Below are positions 41,164-48,837 of a stretch of 64,000 nucleotides of DNA, piece by piece (position 1 is the stretch's first letter; every line of letters begins with the position of its first letter). A program made the translations under genes and the position numbers. The notes under the pieces were generated by a model. That model saw only the letters and a list, made by a program, of their open reading frames with translations. It ran no database searches and was not told the origin of the DNA. Source of the DNA: WHSW01 sp963821025 (GTDB lineage: Bacteria; Actinomycetota; Thermoleophilia; Solirubrobacterales; 70-9). Location: the NCBI GenBank assembly GCA_963821025.1, contig CAWGCG010000003.1:1116001-1180000 (forward strand). The letters run 5' to 3'.

Positions 41164-42693
41164 CTAGTCGCCGACGATCAGAGAACGCCCCGTCATCGCC
41201 TCGGGCTGCTCGATCCCGAGCAGCTCGAGGACGGTCGGGGCGACGTCCGCGAGCGCCCCTCCCTCGGCGAGCGCGATCCCATCGACCGTGACCACCAGCG
41301 GCACCGGGTTGAGCGAGTGGGCGGTGTTCGGCGAGCCGTCCTCGTTCAGCAGGTGGTCGGCATTGCCGTGGTCGGCGGTGACCACGCAGGCGCCACCGCG
41401 CTCGCGCACGGCCGCGACCACCTCGCCGAGACAGGCGTCGACGGTCTCGATCGCGCGCACAGCAGCGGGGATCGAGCCGGTGTGGCCAACCATGTCGGGG
41501 TTGGCGAAGTTGATGATCGCGAAGCCGTAATCGTGCTCGGACCAGCGCCGGCGAAACTCGTCGGCGGCGGCGCCGGCGCTCATCTCGGGCTTCTCGTCAT
41601 AGGTTGCGACGTCGCGAGGTGAATCGACCAGGCCGCGATCCTCCCCCGTCCACGGGGTCTCTCGGCCACCATTGAAGAAGTAGGTCACGTGTGCGTACTT
41701 CTCGGTCTCGGCGACGTGCAGTTGATCGACGCCGTGCTCGGCCAGGACCTCGGCCAGGGTCGTATCTGGCTCTCGCGGGGCAAACGCCACCGGGTAGTCC
41801 CAGTCCTCGCGGTACTCGGTCATGCAGGTGAGCGCGAGCTCCGGGGCCGCGCCGCGGTCGAACTGGTCGAAGTCGGGACCGCCGAGCGCCTCGGTCAGCT
41901 GCCGGGCGCGGTCGGGGCGAAAGTTGAACTGGAGCACGGGTTCGCCGTCGGTGATCCCCTCGTAGTCGCCGATCACGGTCGGGCGGACGAACTCATCGGT
42001 CTCGTCGCGCTCGCGTGCCCCGGCGATCGCCTCCGCGGCGCTCGCGGCGCGCAGCCCCTCGGCGTGGACGATCGCGTCGTAGGCGAGCTCGATTCGCTCC
42101 CAGCGGTGGTCGCGGTCCATCCCGTAGTAGCGCCCCCCGACGGTCCCAATCCGGCCGGCTCGACGCAGCCAGCGCTCGACCTCCTCCAGATAGCCCTCGG
42201 CCGAGGTGGGAGAGGTGTCGCGGCCGTCGGTGAGCGCGTGGACGACGACCTCGGGGACGCCCTCCTGGGCGGCGAGCTCGATGCAGGCCTCGATGTGCTC
42301 CCAGCCCGAGTGGACGCCTCCGTCGGAGACAAGCCCGATCAGGTGCAGGCGCCCGCGCGGAGCGCCGCGGGCCGACTCGCAGGCGGCCAGCAGCGCCTCG
42401 TTCTCGAAGAAGCTGCCGTCGGCGATCGCGTCGTCGATCCGGGCCAGGTCCTGCTTGACCACCGCCCCGGCGCCGAGGTTTAGGTGGCCGACCTCCGAGT
42501 TGCCCATCTGGCCCTCGGGGAGGCCGACGGCGCGCCCGCCGGCGGCCAGCGTGGTCCGGGCAAAGTCCCCCCAGAGCTGGTCGAAGACCGGGGTCTCGGC
42601 GAGACCGACGGCGTTGCCCGGCCCGTCCGGCGCCAGGCCCCAGCCGTCGAGGACGATCAGGGCGACGGAAGGAACCGGCAGCACGGAGGGCAT
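41164..42693 (-). CDS. gpmI: 2,3-Bisphosphoglycerate-independent phosphoglycerate mutase
   Basis: 509 aa, alkaline phosphatase superfamily. VALIVLDGWGLAP, the phosphoserine in GNSEVGHLNLGAG, RDTSPTSAEGYL and DGRDT form the active site, and VTADHGNADHLL binds Mn. It interconverts 3- and 2-phosphoglycerate. It ends the glycolytic run gap-pgk-tpiA-gpmI and is separated from tpiA by a 79-nt gap occupied by the heptamer hairpin. Confidence 0.97.
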   Translation of the reverse strand: MPSVLPVPSVALIVLDGWGLAPDGPGNAVGLAETPVFDQLWGDFARTTLAAGGRAVGLPEGQMGNSEVGHLNLGAGAVVKQDLARIDDAIADGSFFENEALLAACESARGAPRGRLHLIGLVSDGGVHSGWEHIEACIELAAQEGVPEVVVHALTDGRDTSPTSAEGYLEEVERWLRRAGRIGTVGGRYYGMDRDHRWERIELAYDAIVHAEGLRAASAAEAIAGARERDETDEFVRPTVIGDYEGITDGEPVLQFNFRPDRARQLTEALGGPDFDQFDRGAAPELALTCMTEYREDWDYPVAFAPREPDTTLAEVLAEHGVDQLHVAETEKYAHVTYFFNGGRETPWTGEDRGLVDSPRDVATYDEKPEMSAGAAADEFRRRWSEHDYGFAIINFANPDMVGHTGSIPAAVRAIETVDACLGEVVAAVRERGGACVVTADHGNADHLLNEDGSPNTAHSLNPVPLVVTVDGIALAEGGALADVAPTVLELLGIEQPEAMTGRSLIVGD

Positions 42694-42704
42694 CAGAACC
42701 TCGA

Positions 42705-42772
42705 GTAGGCAGTAGGCAGTGGGCAGTTCGCAGGCCGCAGACTCTGCCTACTGCCCACTGCAAACTGCCTAC
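42705..42772. repeat. Heptamer inverted repeat between tpiA and gpmI
   Basis: Left arm GTAGGCA, GTAGGCA, GTGGGCA, GTTCGCA (42705-42732). Right arm TGCCTAC, TGCCCAC, TGCAAAC, TGCCTAC (42745-42772). Read as a hairpin it gives a 28-bp stem with four mismatches and a 12-nt loop. It ends at the tpiA stop codon. It could reduce or tune read-through from tpiA to gpmI. Confidence 0.85.
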
Positions 42773-43504
42773 TCATCCTTCGGCCGCCTTACAGATCTCA
42801 ATGAACTCAGCCACTTCCAGCGAAGCGCCTCCCACAAGCCCTCCGTCGATGTCCGCTTGCCCGAACAGCTCGGCGGCGTTCGCCGACTTGACCGAGCCGC
42901 CGTAGACGATCCGGACCCCCGCCGCGGCCTCCGGGTCGAGCAGCGAGCGGATGAAGGCGCACGCCTCCTGCGCCTGCTCGGGCGTCGCCGTGCGCCCGGT
43001 GCCGATCGCCCAGATCGGTTCGTAGGCGATCACCACGGCGTGCAGGTCGCCGGCGTCGACCGCGGCGACGTCGGCCTCGACCTGGGCCCGCAGCACCGCC
43101 TCGGTCTCGCCGGCGTCGCGCTGCGCCTCGGTCTCGCCGACGCAGAGGATCGGCAGCAGTGCGGCTGAGAGCAGCGCCGGCAGCTTGCGCGCCAGCGCCT
43201 CGTCGGTCTCGGCGTAGAGCGCCCGGCGCTCGGAGTGACCGACGATCGCCCCGGCGACGCCGAGCTCGGCCAGCATCGGGATCGAGATCTCGCCGGTGAA
43301 CGCCCCCGACTCGTGCTGGTTGACGTTCTGGGAGGCGATTCGCAGGTCCGAGCGCCGGGCGCGCTCGACCGCCGCTGCCAGGGCCGTGTAGGGCGGGCAG
43401 ACTACGATCTCGATTCCGGCGAGCTCGCCGAGCTCGCCGAGGAAGCGGTCGAGGAAGTCCTCCGTCTCGGCCACGGTCTTGTGCATCTTCCAGTTCGCCG
43501 CCAC
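42773..43504 (-). CDS. tpiA: Triosephosphate isomerase
   Basis: 243 aa. AANWKMHKT (catalytic Lys), VGHSERRAL (His), AYEPIWAIGTG (Glu) and VYGGSVKSANA are all present. It interconverts DHAP and glyceraldehyde-3-phosphate. It starts at a GTG 13 nt after the pgk stop; the family usually has a few residues (RRPLV) before AANWKM, so the true start might be the CTG just upstream. The gene ends where the heptamer inverted repeat begins. Confidence 0.97.
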   Translation of the reverse strand: MAANWKMHKTVAETEDFLDRFLGELGELAGIEIVVCPPYTALAAAVERARRSDLRIASQNVNQHESGAFTGEISIPMLAELGVAGAIVGHSERRALYAETDEALARKLPALLSAALLPILCVGETEAQRDAGETEAVLRAQVEADVAAVDAGDLHAVVIAYEPIWAIGTGRTATPEQAQEACAFIRSLLDPEAAAGVRIVYGGSVKSANAAELFGQADIDGGLVGGASLEVAEFIEICKAAEG

Positions 43505-43517
43505 CAGCGGCCTACGC

Positions 43518-44726
43518 TCAGCGATCCGCGAGAACCTCCACCCCCGGCAACTTCCTTCCCTCCATCAGCTCGAGCGAGGCGCCGCCCCCGGTCGAGAGCC
43601 AGTCGACTCGCCGGTCGAGGTCGAACTGCACCAGCGCCGCGGCCGAGTCGCCGCCGCCGACCACGGTGAAGCCCGGAGCCGCGGCGACCGCCTCGGCGAC
43701 AGCTCTGGTCCCGGCCGCGAACGGCTCGAGCTCGAAGGCGCCCATCGGCCCGTTCCAGAACACGGTGCCGGCGTCGGCGACCACCCGGCCGTACTCCGAC
43801 GCCGTCCTCGGTCCGATGTCGAGCCCCATCCAGCCTTCGGGGACCGCGGTTCCGTCGAGCTCGCGGACCTCGGTGGCGGCGTCGAACTCGCGCCCGAGCA
43901 CGAGATCGGTCGGCAAGAACAGCTCACAGGCGCTGGCCTCGGCGCGCTCGAGCGCACGCTCGGCGGGTGCGATCCCCTGCTCGTCGACCAGCGAGTCGCC
44001 GGTCGCCCGCCCCTGAGCGCGAAAGAAGCTGAAGCACATCGCCCCCCCGATCAGGATGCTGTCGGCGCTCTCGAGGAAGCGGTCGATGACCCCGATCTTG
44101 TCGCTGACCTTCGCCCCGCCGAGGACCACGCACAGGGGGCGCTCGGGATCGTCGCGAACCGCGGTCAGCTCGCGGACCTCGCGCTCGAGCAACAGCCCGG
44201 CGGATCCGGGCAGCAGCTCGGCGACGCCGACGGTGGTGGCGTGGGCGCGGTGCGCGGCGCCGAACGCGTCGTCGACGTAGATTTCGGCCAGACGTGCCAG
44301 GGCCGCCGCCAGCTGCGGATCGTTCTCGGTCTCCCCGGTCTCGAAGCGGCTGTTCTCGAGCACCAGCACGTCCCCGGGCCCGAGCCGCTGCGCCTCGGCC
44401 TCGACCTCCGGCCCGACCACCGCCGGCGCCGCCTGCACCTCGGCCCCGAGCAGCTCTCCGAGACGGGCCGCCACGGGGGCCATAGAGAGCTCCGGGTCGG
44501 GGCCATCGGGCCGGCCGAGGTGCGAGACCAACACCAGCGCCGCGCCACGCTGGCGGATCAGCTCGATCGTCGGCAGGGCAGCTCGGATCCGGGTGTCATC
44601 GGCGACCACGCGGCCGTCGTGGTGGTCGGTGAGCGGGACGTTGAAGTCGACCCGGACCAGCGCCCGCGCACGATCGAGCGGGGCGTCGCGAACGCTCGCC
44701 TTGGTGAACGTGCCGCGCTCGTTCAA
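43518..44726 (-). CDS. pgk: Phosphoglycerate kinase
   Basis: 402 aa. VRVDFNVPL and the substrate-binding SHLGRP are N-terminal. VLGGAKVSDKIGVI and the nucleotide-binding GGGDSAAALVQF are C-terminal. It makes ATP from 1,3-bisphosphoglycerate. It lies 7 nt after gap. The set gap-pgk-tpiA on one strand is the standard glycolytic operon. Confidence 0.98.
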   Translation of the reverse strand: MNERGTFTKASVRDAPLDRARALVRVDFNVPLTDHHDGRVVADDTRIRAALPTIELIRQRGAALVLVSHLGRPDGPDPELSMAPVAARLGELLGAEVQAAPAVVGPEVEAEAQRLGPGDVLVLENSRFETGETENDPQLAAALARLAEIYVDDAFGAAHRAHATTVGVAELLPGSAGLLLEREVRELTAVRDDPERPLCVVLGGAKVSDKIGVIDRFLESADSILIGGAMCFSFFRAQGRATGDSLVDEQGIAPAERALERAEASACELFLPTDLVLGREFDAATEVRELDGTAVPEGWMGLDIGPRTASEYGRVVADAGTVFWNGPMGAFELEPFAAGTRAVAEAVAAAPGFTVVGGGDSAAALVQFDLDRRVDWLSTGGGASLELMEGRKLPGVEVLADR

Positions 44727-44733
44727 GCCGCTC

Positions 44734-45759
44734 TCAGGCCGCGGCCGGCGCGCGCTCGAGCACCTTCGCGGCGAGCTCGGCGCAACGGTTCGAGTAGCCC
44801 CACTCGTTGTCGTACCAGGCCACGACCTTGACCAGGCTGCCGTCGAGCACCATCGTCTGCTCGGCGTCGAAGATCGAGGAGTGCGGGTCCTTGATCACGT
44901 CTGTCGAGACGATCGGGTCCTCGGTGTAGGAGAGGATCCCAGTGAGCGGCCCCGAGGCCGCCTCGCGGGCCGCCGCGTTGATCTCCTCGATGCTGGTCTC
45001 GCGAGCGGCGACCAGGGTCAGGTCGACGACCGAGCCGGTGGCGACCGGGGCACGCACGGAGATCCCGTTGAGCTTGCCGTTGAGCTCGGGCAAGACCAGC
45101 CCGACCGCCTTCGCGGCGCCGGTCGTCGTGGGAATCAGATTGAGCGCCGCGGCGCGGGCCCGGCGCAGGTCCTTGTGCGGCATGTCCTGGAGCCGTTGGT
45201 CGGCCGTATAAGCATGGATCGTGGTCATCAGCCCGTGCTCGATCCCAACCGCCTCGTGGATCACCTTGGCCACCGGGGCGAGGCAGTTGGTCGTGCAGGA
45301 CGCGTTCGAGATGATGTCGTGCGCGCCGGGGTCGTAAGCGTCGTCGTAGTTGACCCCGAGCGCGACGGTGACGTCGGGTTCGGTCGCCGGGGCGGAGATG
45401 ATCACCTTCTTTGCCCCCGCCTCGAGGTGCTTGGCCGCCTCGTCGCGCTTGGTGAACAGGCCCGTGGACTCGATCACGACGTCGACCCCGAGCTCGCCCC
45501 AGGGCAGCGCCGCCGGGTCGCGCTCCGACAGCACCCGGGTCTCGGCGCCGTTCACGGTCATCGTCTGGTCGGCGACCTCGACCTCGCCGCCGAAGCGCCC
45601 GTAGGTCGAGTCGTACTTGAGCAGGTGCGCGAGCGTTGCTGGATCGGCGATGTCGTTGATCGCGACGAACTCGAGCTCGGTACCGGCCTCGTGGGCGGCG
45701 CGAAACAGGTTCCGACCGATCCTGCCGAAGCCGTTGACACCAACCTTCACCTTCGCCAC
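44734..45759 (-). CDS. gap: Glyceraldehyde-3-phosphate dehydrogenase
   Basis: 341 aa. VNGFGRIGRNLFR binds NAD, and SNASCTTNCLAP holds the catalytic Cys. RVPVATGSVVDLT-like sequence reads RAPVATGSVVDLT here, and WYDNEWGYSNRCAEL is C-terminal. It makes 1,3-bisphosphoglycerate in glycolysis. It is first in the glycolytic run. Upstream, where many actinobacteria have whiA and yvcK, this genome has a VOC gene and an ABC exporter. Confidence 0.98.
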   Translation of the reverse strand: MAKVKVGVNGFGRIGRNLFRAAHEAGTELEFVAINDIADPATLAHLLKYDSTYGRFGGEVEVADQTMTVNGAETRVLSERDPAALPWGELGVDVVIESTGLFTKRDEAAKHLEAGAKKVIISAPATEPDVTVALGVNYDDAYDPGAHDIISNASCTTNCLAPVAKVIHEAVGIEHGLMTTIHAYTADQRLQDMPHKDLRRARAAALNLIPTTTGAAKAVGLVLPELNGKLNGISVRAPVATGSVVDLTLVAARETSIEEINAAAREAASGPLTGILSYTEDPIVSTDVIKDPHSSIFDAEQTMVLDGSLVKVVAWYDNEWGYSNRCAELAAKVLERAPAAA

Positions 45760-45771
45760 CGACGACCTCCT

Positions 45772-46143
45772 CTAGCTCGCGTCACCCGATCTCACGGCCA
45801 CCTCGACGCGGTGTCCCTCCGGGTCGAGCAGATAGGCCGAGTAATAGCTCGCACCGTACTCGGGGCGCGGCCCGGGCGCGCCGTCGTCGCTGCCACCGGC
45901 GGCGATTCCCGACTCCCAGGCCGCCTTGACCGCGGGAATGCTGTTGGCGGTGAAACAGACATGGCCGCCGCCGGGACCGCGCGAGCCGCGCGCGGAGGCA
46001 TAGAAGACGGGTCTGACGATGCCCCATCCGATCAGCTCGTCGCTGTCGTCGTGGCGGCGCCAGCCGAGCGAGCCGAGCACCGCGTCGTAGAACCGCCCGC
46101 AGGGCTCGAGCCGGTCGACCGCGACGCTGACGTGATGAATCAC
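45772..46143 (-). CDS. VOC-family protein
   Basis: 123 aa. IHHVSVAVDRLEPCGRFYDAVLG opens the first module and has the His ligand, HVCFTANSIPAVKAAWE the second, and YLLDPEGHRVEVAVR the C-terminal Glu. It resembles small lactoylglutathione-lyase-like proteins. The start is the GTG at 46143. It lies 12 nt before gap on the same strand. Function unknown. Confidence 0.85.
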   Translation of the reverse strand: MIHHVSVAVDRLEPCGRFYDAVLGSLGWRRHDDSDELIGWGIVRPVFYASARGSRGPGGGHVCFTANSIPAVKAAWESGIAAGGSDDGAPGPRPEYGASYYSAYLLDPEGHRVEVAVRSGDAS

Positions 46144-46209
46144 GCCGGAGAACCTACTTACGACTGGGCGCCGAGGCGTTCAGAGACTGTCCAGCCTTGT
46201 CCCGCGGGC

Positions 46210-46986
46210 TCAGGTTCCGCGCGGCGTCCAGCGGAAGAACCGCAGCGCGAGCACCAGCCCGAGCACGCCCCAGCCGGCGACCACGGCGAGGTGGCCCCAC
46301 TCGAAGCCGCTGCCCACGGTCGCCGGCGACCAGGAGGCATAGAAGGCCTCGAAGAAGTGCCGGATCGGGAACAGCGACGCGAACTGGAGGACGCCGTCGG
46401 GGATCTCAGTCTCGGGGATGAACACGCCGGAGAGGAAATAGAGCGGCAAAACCGTGACGTTTGCGATCGCCGGCGCCGCCTCCTCGGACGGGATCACCAC
46501 GGTCAGCGCAACCCCGAGGCAACAGAAGGCCCCGGCGCCGATCGCCAGCGTCACCAAAACCGCGGGCAAGTGCTCCCAGGGGATCTCGACGTCGTAGAGC
46601 AGCCTGCCGATGGTGACCACCAAGACCAGCATCAAGACCGAGACCACCAGCGCATTGCCAATCCGGCCGGCGAAGAACGCCCAGTCGGGCAACGGGGTGC
46701 CTCGGCCGCGCTTCAGGATTCCGTCCTCGCGGTCGGTGGTGAGCCGGATCGAGAGGCTCTGCAGGGTCGCCGAGACGATCGCCAGGGTGAGGATCGCGGG
46801 CACGTAGTAGGTCGTCGTCTTCACCGTGACGCCCTGCTGGTCGATGTCGTCGTTGCCGAAGATCGTGGCGAAGATCAAGAGGAAGATCAGCGGCAGGGCG
46901 ACGGTGAAGAAGACCGCGGCCGGGTTGCGCCAGAAGATCCGCTGATCGAATCGAAACTGATGCCAGGCCAGGCGGGCGCCGCTCAT
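46210..46986 (-). CDS. ABC-2 type transporter permease
   Basis: About 258 aa, six predicted helices, such as FFTVALPLIFLLIFATIF and GNALVVSVLMLVLVVTIG. FPIRHFFEAFYASW near the end is the ABC-2 hallmark. The ATG at 46986 overlaps the ATPase stop by 4 nt; a longer frame reading through the ATPase gene is a shadow. Forms an exporter with the next subunit. Cargo unknown. Confidence 0.9.
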   Translation of the reverse strand: MSGARLAWHQFRFDQRIFWRNPAAVFFTVALPLIFLLIFATIFGNDDIDQQGVTVKTTTYYVPAILTLAIVSATLQSLSIRLTTDREDGILKRGRGTPLPDWAFFAGRIGNALVVSVLMLVLVVTIGRLLYDVEIPWEHLPAVLVTLAIGAGAFCCLGVALTVVIPSEEAAPAIANVTVLPLYFLSGVFIPETEIPDGVLQFASLFPIRHFFEAFYASWSPATVGSGFEWGHLAVVAGWGVLGLVLALRFFRWTPRGT

Positions 46987-47909
46987 CGCGGCTCCCCGGG
47001 ATCCTCGCCCGCGGCGGTCAGCTCGAGGTATATGTCCTCGAGCGTCGGTCTGCTCACCTGCAGGTCCTCGAGCTCGAGCGAGCGCTCGAGGGCCCAGCCG
47101 GTGAGCCGGTTGAGCACCCCGACGGGCGAGTGGGTGGTGACCTCGACCAAGCCGTCGCGAGCGCTGACCCCGAGCCCCTCCGGCAGATCCGCGGGGTCGA
47201 TCCCCTGCGGCAGGCGGAAGCGGATCTCGGCGGGGCGGCGTCCGCGATCGCCAAGCTCTTCCGGACGGCCCTCGGCGACGATCCGGCCTGAGGCGATGAT
47301 CGCCACCCGGTCGGCGAGCCGCTGCGCCTCGTCCATGTAGTGGGTAGTCAGAAAGACCGTCTTGCCAAGCAAACGCAGGCCGGCGACAACGTCCCAGGCC
47401 TGACGCCGGGCCGAGGGGTCGAAGCCCGTGGTCGGCTCGTCGAGGAAGAGCAGGTCGGGGTCGCCGATCAGCGCGACGCCGACGTCGAGGCGCCGCAGCT
47501 GCCCGCCCGAGAGCCGCCCCGCGCGAACGTCGGCGCTCGCCTGCAGCCCGACCTGCTCGATTGTCTCGCCGACGGGTCGCGGCCGCGGGTAGTACCCGGC
47601 GTAGAGCTCGAGCGTCTCGCTCACGGTGAGCTCGGCCCGCATCCGGCACTGCTGGAGCACGATCCCGATCCGCTCCCGCCACGACCGGTTTGCCCTCGCC
47701 GGGTCGACGCCGAGCACCGAGACCTCGCCGGCCGTCCGCTCTCGGTATCCCTCGAGCACCTCCGCCGTGGTCGTCTTGCCGGCCCCATTGGGCCCGAGGA
47801 AGGCGAAGACCTCCCCCCTGGCGACCTCGAGGTCGACGCCGCGCACAGCCTCGAAGTCCCCGTAGGCCTTGCGCAGGCCGCGGACCGAGATGACTGCTTC
47901 GCCGCTCAA
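46983..47909 (-). CDS. ABC transporter ATP-binding protein
   Basis: 308 aa. Walker A GPNGAGKTTTAEVL, signature LSGGQLRRLDVGVAL, Walker B LFLDEPTTGFDP, and switch His in LTTHYMDEAQ. The C-terminal region (SRPTLEDIYLELT) is the ABC-2 type extension. Starts at TTG 47909, 11 nt after the rapZ stop. It powers the adjacent permease. The pair sits exactly where yvcK and whiA are expected between rapZ and gap. Confidence 0.93.
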   Translation of the reverse strand: MSGEAVISVRGLRKAYGDFEAVRGVDLEVARGEVFAFLGPNGAGKTTTAEVLEGYRERTAGEVSVLGVDPARANRSWRERIGIVLQQCRMRAELTVSETLELYAGYYPRPRPVGETIEQVGLQASADVRAGRLSGGQLRRLDVGVALIGDPDLLFLDEPTTGFDPSARRQAWDVVAGLRLLGKTVFLTTHYMDEAQRLADRVAIIASGRIVAEGRPEELGDRGRRPAEIRFRLPQGIDPADLPEGLGVSARDGLVEVTTHSPVGVLNRLTGWALERSLELEDLQVSRPTLEDIYLELTAAGEDPGEPR

Positions 47910-47919
47910 GTGATCGTGC

Positions 47920-48831
47920 TCAGCCGAGCTCGACGTCGCGGTGTACGACGCGCAACGAGATGTCGTCGCGGCTGGCGAGATGGCGGGCGACGCGATCCGC
48001 GATCGTCACCGAGCGGTGGCGCCCGCCGGTGCAGCCGATCGCGATCGAGAGGTGCGTCTTGCCCTCGGCCACGTAGGCGGGCAGCAGGAAGTCGAGCAGC
48101 GGCAGCAACCGCTGGTAGAACTCGCCCGCCAGCGCGCCCGCCTCGACGTGCTCGACCACGGCGGGGTCGCGACCGGTCAGCGGTCGCAGGTCCTCGCGGT
48201 AGTGGGGGTTGGGCAGGAAGCGGACGTCGAAGACGAGGTCGGCGTCGCGCGGGGGGCCGTTCTTGAAGCCGAAGGTCAGGATGGTCAGCGCCAGCTTCGA
48301 CTTGGTCCGCGGCCCCAGTAGGTCGGTGGCGATCCGGCGGCGCAGCATCGCCCCGGTCAGGTCGGAGCTGTCCATGACGACGTCGGCGCGCTCGCGCAGC
48401 TGCCCGAGGATCTCGCGCTCGGCTCGGATCCCCTCGACCACGCGCCCGTCGGGCGCCAGCGGATGACGCCGCCGGGTCTCCTTGAAGCGGTCGACCAGGG
48501 TCTCCTCGTCGGCCTCGAGGAAGAGCACGGTGGGCTGGAGCCCGCCCGCGTGCAACTCCTCAAGCACCGCGATCAGATCGGCGAAGTAGTCGCCGCCGCG
48601 GACGTCGGTGACCACCGCCGCGCGGCGCACACCGCTGCCCTGATGGCGAAAGAGCTCGCCCAGCGAGGCGATCATCCGCGGCGGCAGGTTGTCGACGCAG
48701 AAGTAGCCCGAGTCCTCGAAGGCCGCGATCGCCTCCGACTTGCCGGCGCCCGAGTAGCCGGTGATCACGAACAGCTCCACCTGCTTGCCGAACAGGCTTT
48801 CGGTGTTGGTGCTGACTGGCGCCGAGGCCAT
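47920..48831 (-). CDS. rapZ: RNase adapter / nucleotide-binding protein RapZ
   Basis: 303 aa. P-loop GYSGAGKSEAIAAFEDSGYFCVDNLPP at the N-terminus, DVRGGDYF, and the C-terminal domain with NPHYREDLRPLTG and IGCTGGRHRSVT. In E. coli it controls glmS through small RNAs; in Gram-positives the target is unclear. It is downstream of uvrC by 6 nt, the conserved arrangement. The N-terminal 18 residues before VELFVITG are extra and low in conservation. Confidence 0.97.
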   Translation of the reverse strand: MASAPVSTNTESLFGKQVELFVITGYSGAGKSEAIAAFEDSGYFCVDNLPPRMIASLGELFRHQGSGVRRAAVVTDVRGGDYFADLIAVLEELHAGGLQPTVLFLEADEETLVDRFKETRRRHPLAPDGRVVEGIRAEREILGQLRERADVVMDSSDLTGAMLRRRIATDLLGPRTKSKLALTILTFGFKNGPPRDADLVFDVRFLPNPHYREDLRPLTGRDPAVVEHVEAGALAGEFYQRLLPLLDFLLPAYVAEGKTHLSIAIGCTGGRHRSVTIADRVARHLASRDDISLRVVHRDVELG

Positions 48832-48837
48832 CTGCTT

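Noticed and set aside
44593..47340. A 915-codon open frame on the plus strand
   Set aside because: Antisense to gap, a VOC gene and the ABC exporter; composition is typical of the opposite frame of GC-rich genes.
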